Both the position numbers and the translations under genes were made by a program. From UBA6814 sp040753075 (GTDB taxonomy: Bacteria; Desulfobacterota; Desulfovibrionia; Desulfovibrionales; Desulfovibrionaceae): a stretch of 64,000 nt of DNA. The stretch spans positions 62,001 through 126,000 of the forward strand of contig JBFMHA010000001.1 in the NCBI GenBank assembly GCA_040753075.1. Direction: 5' to 3'. The notes under the pieces are model-generated. The model was not told where the DNA came from and did no database searches. It worked only from the letters and a program-made list of their open reading frames with translations. Below are positions 17,305 to 26,890 of this stretch, one piece after another (within the stretch, counting starts at the first letter, position 1; the number at the start of each line of letters is the position of its first letter).

Positions 17305-18774
17305 ATGCTGGAGCTCACCGTCTTCTCCTGCGGCGCGGCGGTCATGGTCCTGGAAATGGCCGGCGCGCGCATCCTGGCTCCCTACCTGGGCTCGTCCCTG
17401 GTGGTCTGGTCCGCCCTCATCGGGGTCGTGCTGGCCAGCCTGTCCGCGGGCTACTGGTGGGGCGGCAGGCTGGCCGACCGCCGGCCCGAGCCCCGCCTGC
17501 TCTCCGGCCTCATTCTCCTGGCGGCCCTGGCCGTGGCCGCCACCGCCCTGTCCAAGACCATGCTCCTGGGCTTCCTCCTGGACTACGCCTCGGGTCCGCG
17601 GCTCTCGGCCGTGCTGGCCAACCTCCTGCTCTTCGCCCCGGCCGCGGCGCTGCTGGGCACAGTCTCGCCCTTTGCGGTGCGCCTGGCCCTGTCCAGCACG
17701 GACCAGGCCGGCCGCACCGCCGGCCGCCTCTACGCCCTGTCCACCGCGGGCAGCATCGCCGGAACCTTCCTGGCCGGATTCGTCCTGCTCCCGGCCATGG
17801 GGAGCACCTCGCTGCTCTTCGTGGTGGCCCTGGCCCTGGCCGCGACCTCCCTGTGCGCCCACCGCAGCCGGGTCCTGGCCCCGGCAACGGCCGGGGGGCT
17901 CATCCTCCTGCTCTGGGCGGGGATGGCCGCCTACGACGAACGCCTGGACCAACTGGGGGTGCACGACCGGGACACGGCCTATTCCCGCATCCTGGTCCAC
18001 CAGAGCCGCGACCCGCGCAACGGCCGCGCCACCAGGGTCATGTCCACCAACCCGCGCCACGTGCAGTCGGCCATGTACCTGGACGAGCCCGGGGAGCTGG
18101 TCCTGGACTACACCCGGTTCTTCGCCCTGGCCGGACGGTTCGCGCCCCGCCTGGAGAGGGTGCTGGTGCTGGGCGGCGGGGCCTACTCCGTCCCCCGCCG
18201 GCTCCTGGCCGACCACCCCGGCCTGGCCGTGGACGTGGTGGAGCTGGACCCCGGAGTCACCGACCTGGCCCGGCGCTTCTTCGGCCTGGCCGACGCTCCG
18301 GGCCTCACCCTGTTCCACGAGGACGGCCGCACCTTCATCAACCGGGAGCACCCGCCCTACGACGCGGTGCTGGTGGACGTGTTCGACACCCACTACGCCC
18401 CGCCCTTCCACCTGGCCACCCTGGAGGCGGTGCGCCGGGTGCGGGCCCTGCTGGCCGAGGACGGAGTGGTCATGGTCAACTGCATCGCCGCCCGGGAGGG
18501 TCCGGCCTCCGCCCTGTTCCGCGCCCAGGCCGCCACCTGGGCCGCGGCATTCCCGCAGGTGGAGGCCTATGCGCTGGAAGCCCCGGACGACGCCAGCCTG
18601 GTGCAGAACCTGGTCCTGGTGGCCCGCCCGGACCCGGCCGCGCCGCCGGCCCGGGCCGCGTCGCCGGACGAGGCCCGGCTCCTGGCCGGCCGGTTCCGGC
18701 CGGATCCGGACCGGACCGCCCCCCTGACCGACGAATTCGCCCCGGTGGAGCAGCTGGCCCTGGCCCTTCACTGA
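17305..18774 (+). CDS. Membrane-fused spermidine-synthase-like protein
   Basis: 489 residues. The first 205 contain about six hydrophobic helices (FSCGAAVMVLEMAGARILAP, VVWSALIGVVLASLSAGYWW, and so on) of the transporter-like domain often fused to polyamine synthases. Residues 215-430 are the SpeE-like Rossmann domain: VLVLGGGAYSVPR, VDVVELDPGVTDLARRFF, FHEDGRTFIN and YDAVLVDVFDTHYAPPFHL. In true synthases the GGGDG loop and two acidic residues bind decarboxylated SAM; here the loop is GGGAYS, so aminopropyl transfer is uncertain. GGAGG precedes the ATG. Confidence 0.82.
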   Translation: MLELTVFSCGAAVMVLEMAGARILAPYLGSSLVVWSALIGVVLASLSAGYWWGGRLADRRPEPRLLSGLILLAALAVAATALSKTMLLGFLLDYASGPRLSAVLANLLLFAPAAALLGTVSPFAVRLALSSTDQAGRTAGRLYALSTAGSIAGTFLAGFVLLPAMGSTSLLFVVALALAATSLCAHRSRVLAPATAGGLILLLWAGMAAYDERLDQLGVHDRDTAYSRILVHQSRDPRNGRATRVMSTNPRHVQSAMYLDEPGELVLDYTRFFALAGRFAPRLERVLVLGGGAYSVPRRLLADHPGLAVDVVELDPGVTDLARRFFGLADAPGLTLFHEDGRTFINREHPPYDAVLVDVFDTHYAPPFHLATLEAVRRVRALLAEDGVVMVNCIAAREGPASALFRAQAATWAAAFPQVEAYALEAPDDASLVQNLVLVARPDPAAPPARAASPDEARLLAGRFRPDPDRTAPLTDEFAPVEQLALALH

Positions 18775-18892
18775 CCCGCCCCACCCGCCCCGCAGCGACC
18801 TGCCCGATTCCCGGTATGGACGTCTGCCCGAATCATCATGTAGGTAGTTTCCGTCACCTCTGCATATTTGTCCGTGCATTCAAGGAGCCGCC

Positions 18893-20443
18893 ATGCCCCT
18901 CATCCTGCGAACCACCGCCCTGGCCTTGTTGGCCATGGTCCTCTGGGCGCCCTCCGCGGCCGCGGACAAGACCCTGGTCTTCGGCCGGGCCGCGGACTCC
19001 ACGTTCCTGGATCCGGCCAAATACCTGGACAACGAGTCGGCCATGGTCATCGAGAACATCTTCGAGGGGCTGGTGCGCTATGCCGACGACTCCACCCGGA
19101 TCGAGCCCGCAGTGGCCGAATCCTGGGACACCTCTCCCGACGGCCGGGTGTGGACCTTCCGCCTGCGGCCGGGAGTGCGCTTTTCCGACGGCGCGCCCTG
19201 CGACGCGGCCGCCGCGGCCTTCTCCTTCCTGCGCCGCACCGATCCGTCGCACCCGTTCTTCCGCGAGGAGTTCACCCGGATGGACTCCAGCCTCAAGAAC
19301 ATCGCCGGGGTGGAAGCCCCGGACCGCCTGACCCTGCGCATCACCCTCAAGGAGCCCTACGCCCCGCTGCTCAGCGCCCTGGCCACCCATTCCGCCTACC
19401 TGGTGAGCCCGGCCGCGGTGCGCGCCCGGGGCGACGACTTCGACAAGCGCCCGGTGGGAGCGGGGCCCTTCGTGCTCTCCGAATGGGTCCCCGGCGAGCG
19501 CATCGTTCTCGCGGCCAACCCGGACTACTACCGGGGCCGGCCCCGGCTGGACCGGGTGGTGTTCAAGGTGATCCCGGACATCAAGGTCCGGCTCCTGGAG
19601 CTCAAGAGCGGCGCCATCCAGATCATGGACGGCGTGGGGCCGGCGGACCGGGACGAGATACTCAAGGACCCGCGGCTGGCCCTGGACGCCAAGCCCGGCC
19701 TCAACGTCGGCTACCTGGCCATGAACATGCGGAAGCCGCCCTTCGACAACCTGGACGTGCGGCGGGCGGTGAACCACGCCATCAACAAGGAGAACCTGGT
19801 CAAGCTCCTCTTCCGGGACCTGGCCGTGGTGGCCAAGAACCCCATCCCGCCGGGAATGTGGGTGTACAACGACGCGGTCCAGGATTACGGCTACGACCCG
19901 GGCAAGGCCCGGGAGCTGCTCCGCAAGGCGGGCTTCCCCGACGGGTTCTCCACCACCCTCTGGGCCATGCCCGTGTCGCGCCCCTACATGCCCGAGCCCG
20001 AGCGCATCGCCAGGGCCATCCAGGCCAACCTGGCCGCGGTGGGCATCAAGGCCGCCATCGTCACCCACGAATGGAAAACCTACCTGGCCAAGGCCTATGC
20101 CGGCGAGCACGACATGTGCCTGCTGGGCTGGGTGGGGGCGGGAGACCCGGACAACTTCTTCTCCAATCTCTTCTCCGCGGACAAGGCCGCGCCCCCGCAC
20201 GCCTCCAACATCGCCTTCTTCACCGACCCTGCGGCCCAGGACCTCATCCGGGCGGCCCAGCGCGAACCGAACCAGGCCATTCGGGCCGAACTGTACCGGC
20301 AACTCCAGGCCGTTATCCACGACCAGGCCCCCTGGACTCCCCTGGCCCACGCCTACCAGGCCATGGCCCGGGAGCGCACTGTGCAGGGCGTCGTCCACCA
20401 CCAGACCGGGGTGGTGCGCTTCGCCAAGGCCGACATGCCATGA
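18893..20443 (+). CDS. Peptide-type ABC substrate-binding protein (SBP_bac_5), first of a pair
   Basis: 516 residues with a Sec signal peptide (about 1-24, ending PSAAA-DK). The family 5 binding protein pattern is clear: FLDPAKYLDNES, IFEGLVRYADDSTRIEPAVAESWD, WTFRLRPGVRFSDG, GAGPFVLSEW, YYRGRPRLDRVVF and RRAVNHAINKENLV. Relatives bind peptides, nickel complexes or small cations. AAGGAG lies seven bases before the ATG. No permease or ATPase gene follows; instead a paralogue and then a histidine kinase are each coupled by ATGA overlaps. The two proteins could therefore supply ligand to the kinase, or to a transporter encoded elsewhere. Confidence 0.9.
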   Translation: MPLILRTTALALLAMVLWAPSAAADKTLVFGRAADSTFLDPAKYLDNESAMVIENIFEGLVRYADDSTRIEPAVAESWDTSPDGRVWTFRLRPGVRFSDGAPCDAAAAAFSFLRRTDPSHPFFREEFTRMDSSLKNIAGVEAPDRLTLRITLKEPYAPLLSALATHSAYLVSPAAVRARGDDFDKRPVGAGPFVLSEWVPGERIVLAANPDYYRGRPRLDRVVFKVIPDIKVRLLELKSGAIQIMDGVGPADRDEILKDPRLALDAKPGLNVGYLAMNMRKPPFDNLDVRRAVNHAINKENLVKLLFRDLAVVAKNPIPPGMWVYNDAVQDYGYDPGKARELLRKAGFPDGFSTTLWAMPVSRPYMPEPERIARAIQANLAAVGIKAAIVTHEWKTYLAKAYAGEHDMCLLGWVGAGDPDNFFSNLFSADKAAPPHASNIAFFTDPAAQDLIRAAQREPNQAIRAELYRQLQAVIHDQAPWTPLAHAYQAMARERTVQGVVHHQTGVVRFAKADMP

Positions 20444-21999
20444 ACGCCCTGCGGCTCCTCCCCGCCCTGCTCCTGGCCCTGGCCGCATGCCTCGCCCCGG
20501 CAGGGGCCGCCGAGCCCGGCGCCAACGACCGGCTGGTCATGGGCCAACTCTCTCCCTGCACCACCCTGGACCCGGCCCGGGTCGTCGACGCTGACTCCAT
20601 CCAGGTGGTGCGGGCGGTGTTCGAAGGGCTGGTCCGGCTCCGGGACGGCGGCCTCGACGTGGAGCCCTGCCTGGCCGAATCATGGGAGGCCGACCCCGCG
20701 GCCCTGCAGTGGACCTTCACCCTGCGCCCGGACCTGCGCTTCCATGACGGAACGCCCTGCAACGCCGAGGCCGTGGTCTTCTCCTTCCTGCGCATCATGG
20801 ACCCCGCCCATCCCCACTTCGCCGGTCCCCGGGGCAATCTGCCCATGCCCCTGGGCAACGTCTCCGCGGTGGAGGCCCTGGATCAGCTCCGGGTGCGCTT
20901 CACCCTGAAGTCCCCCCACGCCGGATTCCTGCAGGGTCTCTCCCTGCCGCAGCTTTCCGTGGTCAGCCCCGCGGCGGTGGCCGGGAGCGGAAATGGCTTC
21001 GCCCGCCGGCCGGTGGGCGCCGGCCCCTTCGCCTTTGGCGACTGGACCGCGGACGGGACCGTGACGGTCCGGGCCAACCCGGACTACTGGGGGCCCAAGC
21101 CGCGCATCAAGGAGGTGATCTTCCGGCCGGTGGTCAACGACGCCCAGCGCTTCCACGAGTTCGCCAGCGGAGCCCTGGACGTGGTGGCCGGAGTGCCTCC
21201 CGCGGACGTCGCCCGGATGGCGCACATGTCCGAAGCCCGGCTCCACTCCCTGCCCGGCCTGGCCGTGTCCTACCTGGGCATGCGCTTAGGCCGACCGCCC
21301 CTGGACCGTCCCGAGGTGCGCCGGGCCGTGGCCCACGCCATCAACACCGAGGCCCTGGTGCGGCTCATCTACCAGGGCCAGGCCGACTCCGCCCGGGGAA
21401 TCCTCCCTCCGGGCGCCCCGGGATTCGACCCGGCCCTGCGCGGCCATGCCTACGACCCGGTCCTTGCCCGCCGTCTTCTGGCCGGGGCTGGTCTGGCCAA
21501 GGGGTTCTCGGTTACACTCCTGACCATGAACGCGCCGCGACCCTACCTTCCCAACCCGGTGCGGGTTGCAGAGGCCGTCAAGGGCAACCTGGAGGCCGTG
21601 GGCATCCGGACGCGCATCGCGTCCCAGGACTTCCCGAGCTTCCTGGATGGCTTCAACCGCGACGAATACGACATGTTTCTGCTGGGCTGGGTCATGGACA
21701 CCCCGGACCCGGACGACCTCCTGTCCTCGCTCGCCGTCGGCTCCTCCGCAGCCCCCGGCATCAGCCGAGGCGTCTGGAACAGCAACCGCGCCATGGAGCT
21801 CCTGGCCCAGGCCCGACAGGAAACCGACACCGACCGGCGGGCCACGCTCTACTCCAGATTCCAGGAGCTGCTGCGCGACGAGGCCCCCCTGGTCCCCCTG
21901 GCCCATCCCCGGATGAACCTGGCGGTGCGCTCCCGGGTGCAGGGGCTGGTGCTCCAGCCCACCGGCGACGTCCGCTTCAACGAGGCCTGGAAGAAATGA
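20440..21999 (+). CDS. Peptide-type ABC substrate-binding protein (SBP_bac_5), second of a pair
   Basis: 519 residues with a signal peptide (about 1-23, ending AGAAEPG). Same family as the preceding gene: TLDPARVVDADSIQVVRAVFEGLVRL, WTFTLRPDLRFHDG, GAGPFAFGDW, YWGPKPRIKEVIF and RRAVAHAINTEALV, with a shared GYDP/AYDPVLARRLL region. The ATG overlaps the upstream stop (ATGA) and its own stop overlaps the kinase start in the same way. Sequence divergence from its neighbour is large, so the two probably bind different ligands or arose from an old duplication. No transport partner is present. Confidence 0.9.
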   Translation: MNALRLLPALLLALAACLAPAGAAEPGANDRLVMGQLSPCTTLDPARVVDADSIQVVRAVFEGLVRLRDGGLDVEPCLAESWEADPAALQWTFTLRPDLRFHDGTPCNAEAVVFSFLRIMDPAHPHFAGPRGNLPMPLGNVSAVEALDQLRVRFTLKSPHAGFLQGLSLPQLSVVSPAAVAGSGNGFARRPVGAGPFAFGDWTADGTVTVRANPDYWGPKPRIKEVIFRPVVNDAQRFHEFASGALDVVAGVPPADVARMAHMSEARLHSLPGLAVSYLGMRLGRPPLDRPEVRRAVAHAINTEALVRLIYQGQADSARGILPPGAPGFDPALRGHAYDPVLARRLLAGAGLAKGFSVTLLTMNAPRPYLPNPVRVAEAVKGNLEAVGIRTRIASQDFPSFLDGFNRDEYDMFLLGWVMDTPDPDDLLSSLAVGSSAAPGISRGVWNSNRAMELLAQARQETDTDRRATLYSRFQELLRDEAPLVPLAHPRMNLAVRSRVQGLVLQPTGDVRFNEAWKK

Positions 22000-23906
22000 A
22001 CGCGGCCCGCACGTTCTGGCTATCCAGGCTGGACCCTCGCCGCTCGCTGCGGGTCAGGCTGGGCTGGGTGTTCGCCCTGGCGGTGGCGGCGCCCCTGACC
22101 ATCACCACCCTGGCCGGCATGGCCATCCAACAGCAGCGCCTGGAGCAGTCCGTGCTCGACGGCAACCAGGCCGCCCTGGCCGACGCCAGCAACATCCTGA
22201 CGCAGCGCTCCCGGGAGGCGGAGGCCCTGGCCAACCTCCTGGCCGGCCTGGCCGACATCCGCAGCCTGGACCCGGAAACCGTCCAGGTTTTCCTGGACAA
22301 CCACAAGGACCTCTGGTTCCTGGGCCTGGCCGAGGTCTTCGGCCCGGACCGGGTCTTGCTCGGCCGCAGTCCCCAGAGCCCGGACATGGAGCCCTTCGCC
22401 TGCCGGAGCGACGGCCCGGACCTGGCCCGCCCCTACGACCTGGACCTGGGCTCCGACTTCGTGGCCCTCCCCGCGGGGTTGGCCCTGCGCGCCTTCTCTC
22501 CCATACTCGACCCGGCCACCCTCCGCGTGCGGGGGGTGGTGGCCGTGACCTTCCCCCTGAGCGTCCACCTGCTCCAGGCCGTCAAGGTGCGGATCAAGGC
22601 CGACGTGACCCTGCAATGGACGCCGGAAGGGAGGATCGTCTCCACCCTGACCGACGAAGCGGGACGGGCGCTGGAAAAGGCGTGGTGGCGGGACCCGACC
22701 GGAGTCTTCGCAGGAGACCAGGCGCGACTGTCCGAGACGGCGCCGCTGCCGGGGCGGACCCTGGCCACGGCCAGCGAACCCCTGCGGGACAATACCGGCC
22801 GCACTCTGGCGGTGCTCGCAGTGAGCACCGACTTCGCCGACATCGCCCAGTCCGGAAGGAACACCCTGGGCCTCATCCTGGTGGCCTCGGTCCTGGCCTT
22901 CGTGGTGGCCGCGGCCCTGGGCCTGCTCATCGCCGCGTCCTTCACCCGGCCCATCTCCCAACTGGCCGGGGCCATCCGGGTCATGTCCCTGGGCCGCCTG
23001 GACAGCCGGGCGCACCTGAACCGGGAGGACGAGTTGGGCCACCTGGCCCAGGCCTTCAACGACATGGCCGACGCCCTGGAGCGCCGCACCGCGTCGCTGT
23101 CCTCCTACGCGGCGGAGCTGGCCGAAGCCAATGTCCGCCTCCAGGAGCTGGACCGCATGAAGTCCGACTTCATCTCCACCGTGTCCCACGAACTGCGCAC
23201 CCCGCTGACCTCGGTGCGGGGGTTCGCCAAGGTCATCCGCCGGGACTTCCCCATCTGCTCCGGCGAGACGAAGAAGCCCGACGAGGTCAGAATCGAGCGG
23301 TGCAAGCGCACCAGCAGCAACCTGGACATCATCATCGAGGAGAGCGAGCGCCTGACCCGGCTCATCAACGACATCCTGGACGTGTCCAAGATCGAGTCCG
23401 GGGCCATGCAGTGGCGCGACCAGCCCCTGTCCCTGGAAGAGGCCGTGCGCCGGGCCCTGGACAAGGCCGCCGGACTCACCTCCGCCGAGTCGGGGCCGGT
23501 GCTCGCCACCCGCCTGGAGCGGGATCTGCCCTGGGTGCGCATGGACCCGGACCGGCTCATGCAGGTGCTCTTCAACCTCCTGTCCAACGCCCTCAAGTTC
23601 ACTCCGGCCGGAAGCGTCACGGTCGGCGCCGGCCGCACTCCGGAGGGCGGAGTGCGGCTGTGGGTGGAGGACACCGGGGCGGGAATACCCCCCGAGGAGC
23701 TGGACAAGGTCTTCAACCTGTTCCACCAGGCCCGCAACGGCTCCCTGCCGGAGACGAAGCCCCAGGGCACAGGCCTGGGGCTGGCCATCGTACAGCGTAT
23801 CGTAGAGCATTACGGCGGCCGGACCTGGGCCGAATCCACCCCAGGCCAGGGCAGCACGTTCATCGTCGAACTGCCGGCCGCAGCGGTGTTGCACGCCGCC
23901 GGCTGA
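21996..23906 (+). CDS. Sensor histidine kinase coupled to two binding-protein genes
   Basis: 636 residues. Membrane helix about 25-45, periplasmic domain about 46-285 (Cache-like), second helix about 290-312, HAMP about 313-365, HisKA with phospho-accepting His398 in STVSHELRTPL, and HATPase with LFNLLSNALKF, DTGAGIP and GTGLGLAIV. There is no PAS and no receiver. The start overlaps the upstream stop (ATGA), an unusually tight link between two periplasmic binding proteins and a kinase. The catalytic half closely resembles the kinase at 2607-4940, including an insertion after the H box (DFP/ICSGETKKPD versus DFARSFLPLAGEDE). Confidence 0.9.
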   Translation: MNAARTFWLSRLDPRRSLRVRLGWVFALAVAAPLTITTLAGMAIQQQRLEQSVLDGNQAALADASNILTQRSREAEALANLLAGLADIRSLDPETVQVFLDNHKDLWFLGLAEVFGPDRVLLGRSPQSPDMEPFACRSDGPDLARPYDLDLGSDFVALPAGLALRAFSPILDPATLRVRGVVAVTFPLSVHLLQAVKVRIKADVTLQWTPEGRIVSTLTDEAGRALEKAWWRDPTGVFAGDQARLSETAPLPGRTLATASEPLRDNTGRTLAVLAVSTDFADIAQSGRNTLGLILVASVLAFVVAAALGLLIAASFTRPISQLAGAIRVMSLGRLDSRAHLNREDELGHLAQAFNDMADALERRTASLSSYAAELAEANVRLQELDRMKSDFISTVSHELRTPLTSVRGFAKVIRRDFPICSGETKKPDEVRIERCKRTSSNLDIIIEESERLTRLINDILDVSKIESGAMQWRDQPLSLEEAVRRALDKAAGLTSAESGPVLATRLERDLPWVRMDPDRLMQVLFNLLSNALKFTPAGSVTVGAGRTPEGGVRLWVEDTGAGIPPEELDKVFNLFHQARNGSLPETKPQGTGLGLAIVQRIVEHYGGRTWAESTPGQGSTFIVELPAAAVLHAAG

Positions 23907-23941
23907 TCCCACGCCATCTCCCCGCTCAACAAGGAGGCGCC

Positions 23942-24424
23942 ATGGAGCTCACGCTGCTGACCATCGAGAATCCCGAGAGCCTGAACCTCATTCTGGGCCA
24001 CTCCCATTTCATCAAGACCGTGGAGGACCTGCACGAGGCCATGGTGGGCACGGTGCCCATGGCCAAGTTCGGCCTGGCCTTCTGCGAGGCCTCCGGGCCC
24101 TGCCTGGTCCGCTCCTCGGGCACCGACCCGGCCCTGGTGGAGCTGGCCAGGAACAACGCCCTGGCCCTGTCCGCCGGGCACACTTTCCTCATCTTCATGC
24201 GCGACATGTTCCCGGTGAACGTGCTCAACGCCATCAAGGCCGTGCCCGAGGTGGCCCGCATCCACTGCGCCACGGCCAATCCGGTCCAGGTGGTCCTGGC
24301 CTGCACCGAGCAGGGCCGCGGCATACTGGGGGTCATCGACGGGTTCGGGTCCAAGGGCCTGGAGACCGAGGACGACGCGGCGGCGCGCAAGGGTTTCCTG
24401 CGCACCATCGGCTACAAGCTCTAG
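23942..24424 (+). CDS. Adenosine-specific kinase (DUF355 family)
   Basis: 160 residues starting ELTLLTIENPESLNLILGHSHFIKTVEDLHEAM, then KFGLAFCEASGPCLVR and HCATANPVQVVLACTEQGRGILGVIDG. This small family was named from an archaeal structure with nucleotide bound; the in vivo role is not settled. AAGGAGG lies six bases before the ATG. It starts 35 bp after the kinase gene on the same strand and may be cotranscribed. Its TAG stop is directly followed by the first copy of the ~100 bp intergenic repeat. Confidence 0.85.
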   Translation: MELTLLTIENPESLNLILGHSHFIKTVEDLHEAMVGTVPMAKFGLAFCEASGPCLVRSSGTDPALVELARNNALALSAGHTFLIFMRDMFPVNVLNAIKAVPEVARIHCATANPVQVVLACTEQGRGILGVIDGFGSKGLETEDDAAARKGFLRTIGYKL

Positions 24425-24521
24425 CATCGCGTCCACAAATGCCTTCAGGCATTTTGATGAAGAGACTGCAACTGCCGTGATGAGCTGAATTGGCCTGTCG
24501 CGGCGATGAGCGGACGCGGCG
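24425..24521. repeat. Copy A of a ~100 bp intergenic inverted-end repeat
   Basis: Begins right after the TAG of the adenosine-specific kinase gene with CATCGCGTCC and ends GCGGACGCGGCG. Its first 45 bases align with the copy at 55791 (TCGCGTCC, CAAA, TGCC, CAGG, TTTTGA). Bases 24437-24454 form AAATGCC-TTCA-GGCATTT followed by T, which could act as a terminator for the upstream gene. It has no coding potential that I can support. Confidence 0.65.
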
Positions 24522-24646
24522 CGAGCATCCAAGCGCACGGCCGCCCCGGTTCGTGCGGCTTCGCCACGGGCGCCCGAGAGTCGCGCCTTTTCCTGAGGCC
24601 GGCCGGTTCACCGGCGCGACGCGTGTCCGGAAACCGGCCGGCCGGC

Positions 24647-26485
24647 TCAGCGGCGCCGGCGGGTGTGGTCGAAGGTGAACGTCGTCTCCCGGGTCTTCTG
24701 GCGCAGGCCCGGGACATCCTGCATACGGTGGATGGCCTCGTTGTGCTTGTTGGCGGAAAGCCACGACACGCCGGCGCTGGTCAGGGCCAGGACCAGCAGG
24801 GCCGGCAGGAGCACCAGATCCCCGCGCAGGATGAACAGCATGAGCAGGACGTAGAAGACCAGGTAGAAGACCACCCCGGTGGCGACGTTGCCCAGGTAGA
24901 AATCCCCCACCCCGGGGAGCAGGCCGGAGAGGATCGCGGCCTTGGCCGGGCTCTTCCAGGTGGTCTTGTCCTGCAGGTCGCGACGCACCTGCCGGGACAC
25001 GAAGCTGATCTCCCGGTCCCCGCCGTTCTCTTCCTGCTGCCCGTTCCCGAACATCTGGTCGCCGAACCCCAGGACCGGCCGATCCGGAGCCTTGAGATCA
25101 TCGGCGCCCATGCGGCCCGAAACCACCACGCTGCCCATGCCCGCAGGCCGGGGACGGCGCGGCGGAGGCCCCGGCGGCTTGGCCGGAGGGGGAGGCGCGG
25201 CGGCGGGCTTGGCCGGGGCCTTGGCCTCTTTCGGGGCTGACGCCGGGACGGGAGGCGACGGGGCGGGGCGTCCCCCCGGAGTTGGGGAAGGGAGCGGCGG
25301 CTTCGTGGCCGGCCCCTTGCGCGGCGGGGCAGGCGCAGCCGGGCGGGCCGGCGGAGGCTCCGCCTTCGGGGCCGCAACCTTGGCCTTGACCTCGGCCGGA
25401 GGCTCCGCATCCGGCGGTTCGGGCTCCAGCAGGTGCTCGTAGCCGCTCACGCCGTCCAGCACCAGAGGCGCTGGTTCGGATTCCGCAGACGCTGCCGGCG
25501 GGACAGCCGCGGCCTCGGGCTCCGGAAGCGGCGCGGCGGCCTCTTCCGGCCGCGCCTCCAGCTCGAACTCGGGCAGGGGCTCGTAGCCGCTCACGCCGTC
25601 CAGGAGAAGAGCGACTGCAGGCTCGGGAGCCGGCGTCACGACCGGAGAGGGCTCCGGGACCACGGGCTCGGCTGCATGCAACGGTTCTGGCGACGCCGGG
25701 GCTTCGAGCTCCAGACCCAGGGGCTCGGGAACAACCGCGGCCTCGGGCGCCGGAAGCGACGCGGCGGCCTCTTCCGGCCGCGCCTCCAGCTCGAACTCGG
25801 GCAGGAGCTCGTAGCCGCTCACGCCGTCCAGGATGAGGGGCGCGTCGAGCCCGGATGGGGACGGCTCTGCCAGGCAGGGCCCGGGGGGCTCGGGCGCCGG
25901 CCCGCTCCCCAGCAGGCGGTCCTCCCCCTCCGCCCCGCCCTCCTCGGCCGGAGGCTCTCCGGGCAGGGAAATCTCGGGCAGGGGCTCCACCCCGGCCAGG
26001 CCCGGGAAAGGGATCTCCACAGCCGCCTCCGGAACCTGCGCGGACGAGGCCACGAATCCCGGCCCGGCCTCGGCTGAAGCAGGCATTTCGGGCAGCGGCT
26101 CCGGGGCCTCGGGCTCGAACTCCACCTCGAACCCTCCGGCCGGCGCGTCTACAGCCCCGATCTCCTCGTCAAGAGGCGCAGGCGGGGACTCCGGACGAAC
26201 AGCGCCGGGCGGCAAGGGAAACACGGCATCATCAACGGGAGGGGGCTCGCCCGCGGCCGGGAAGGATGGCGACGCCGGCCTGGCCCGAGCCAACCGTCCC
26301 GGGTGCCGAGCCAAGGCCTCGGGGGACACGGCGCCCACCAGATCCCGGATGCGCGCCTCGAAGGCTTCCGGCTCCACATCGCCGCGGGCGTGGGCCTCCA
26401 GGAGCGCAAGGATCTGTTCCGAGAACTGCCCCATGAGCAGCTCCACGGCCTTGAGCAACGCTCTGTCCGAAGCTTCGTCAGGCAT
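24647..26485 (-). CDS. Large Pro/Glu/Ala-rich protein with repeats and C-terminal TM2-like domain
   Basis: 612 residues. The first 60 are helical (ALLKAVELLMGQFSEQILALLEAHA). Residues about 65-450 are low complexity, rich in Pro, Glu and Ala, and carry three or four copies of an element of the form LDGVSGYE-LPEFELEARPEEAA. The last 140 contain KSPAKAAILSGLLPGVGDFYLGN, two or three hydrophobic helices and a basic tail, resembling TM2-type domains. The long acidic linker suggests a flexible cytoplasmic tether ending in the membrane. Gene boundaries are good, function unknown. The repeats include identical nucleotide stretches, so copy number may vary between strains. Confidence 0.7.
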   Translation of the reverse strand: MPDEASDRALLKAVELLMGQFSEQILALLEAHARGDVEPEAFEARIRDLVGAVSPEALARHPGRLARARPASPSFPAAGEPPPVDDAVFPLPPGAVRPESPPAPLDEEIGAVDAPAGGFEVEFEPEAPEPLPEMPASAEAGPGFVASSAQVPEAAVEIPFPGLAGVEPLPEISLPGEPPAEEGGAEGEDRLLGSGPAPEPPGPCLAEPSPSGLDAPLILDGVSGYELLPEFELEARPEEAAASLPAPEAAVVPEPLGLELEAPASPEPLHAAEPVVPEPSPVVTPAPEPAVALLLDGVSGYEPLPEFELEARPEEAAAPLPEPEAAAVPPAASAESEPAPLVLDGVSGYEHLLEPEPPDAEPPAEVKAKVAAPKAEPPPARPAAPAPPRKGPATKPPLPSPTPGGRPAPSPPVPASAPKEAKAPAKPAAAPPPPAKPPGPPPRRPRPAGMGSVVVSGRMGADDLKAPDRPVLGFGDQMFGNGQQEENGGDREISFVSRQVRRDLQDKTTWKSPAKAAILSGLLPGVGDFYLGNVATGVVFYLVFYVLLMLFILRGDLVLLPALLVLALTSAGVSWLSANKHNEAIHRMQDVPGLRQKTRETTFTFDHTRRRR

Positions 26486-26890
26486 GGCCGGACCTTAGCT
26501 CGCCAAGGCCCGCCAGTAAAGCACTTCCTACGTTTTCCCCAGGAAAAGCCGCACGCTTTTCACATGATTCTGGCCTGGGGATCATTGCGGACGGCTTTCG
26601 CACCCGCTCAAACACACGGGAACACCAGCGTCGCGGAGACGCTCCCGCAAAGAACGCTTAACAGATATGGCCCTCGGGGCTTCCCCAAAGACTCGCCCCC
26701 CATGCTGCGGCCCATTGCACCCGGGAGAGCCGGGAGACGGACGCCCTCCGCTCGCCACGGGGGGGACACTGGACTGCCGAATCATATCCCAATATATATT
26801 GATAGCCACTCCCGGCGGGCATCGGGCGGAGAGCCCGGCAAGTCCTGGGCGTCCCTGCGACGCATCCGCGGAACGTACGGAGGAGCACTC
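26486..26890. other. 405 bp non-coding gap between divergent genes
   Basis: It must hold the promoters for the repeat protein (leftward) and the metallo-hydrolase (rightward). An AT-rich patch, CCCAATATATATTGATAG, lies at about 26791-26808 within otherwise GC-rich DNA and is a candidate promoter region. I recognise no riboswitch, tRNA or convincing ORF here. Confidence 0.5.
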
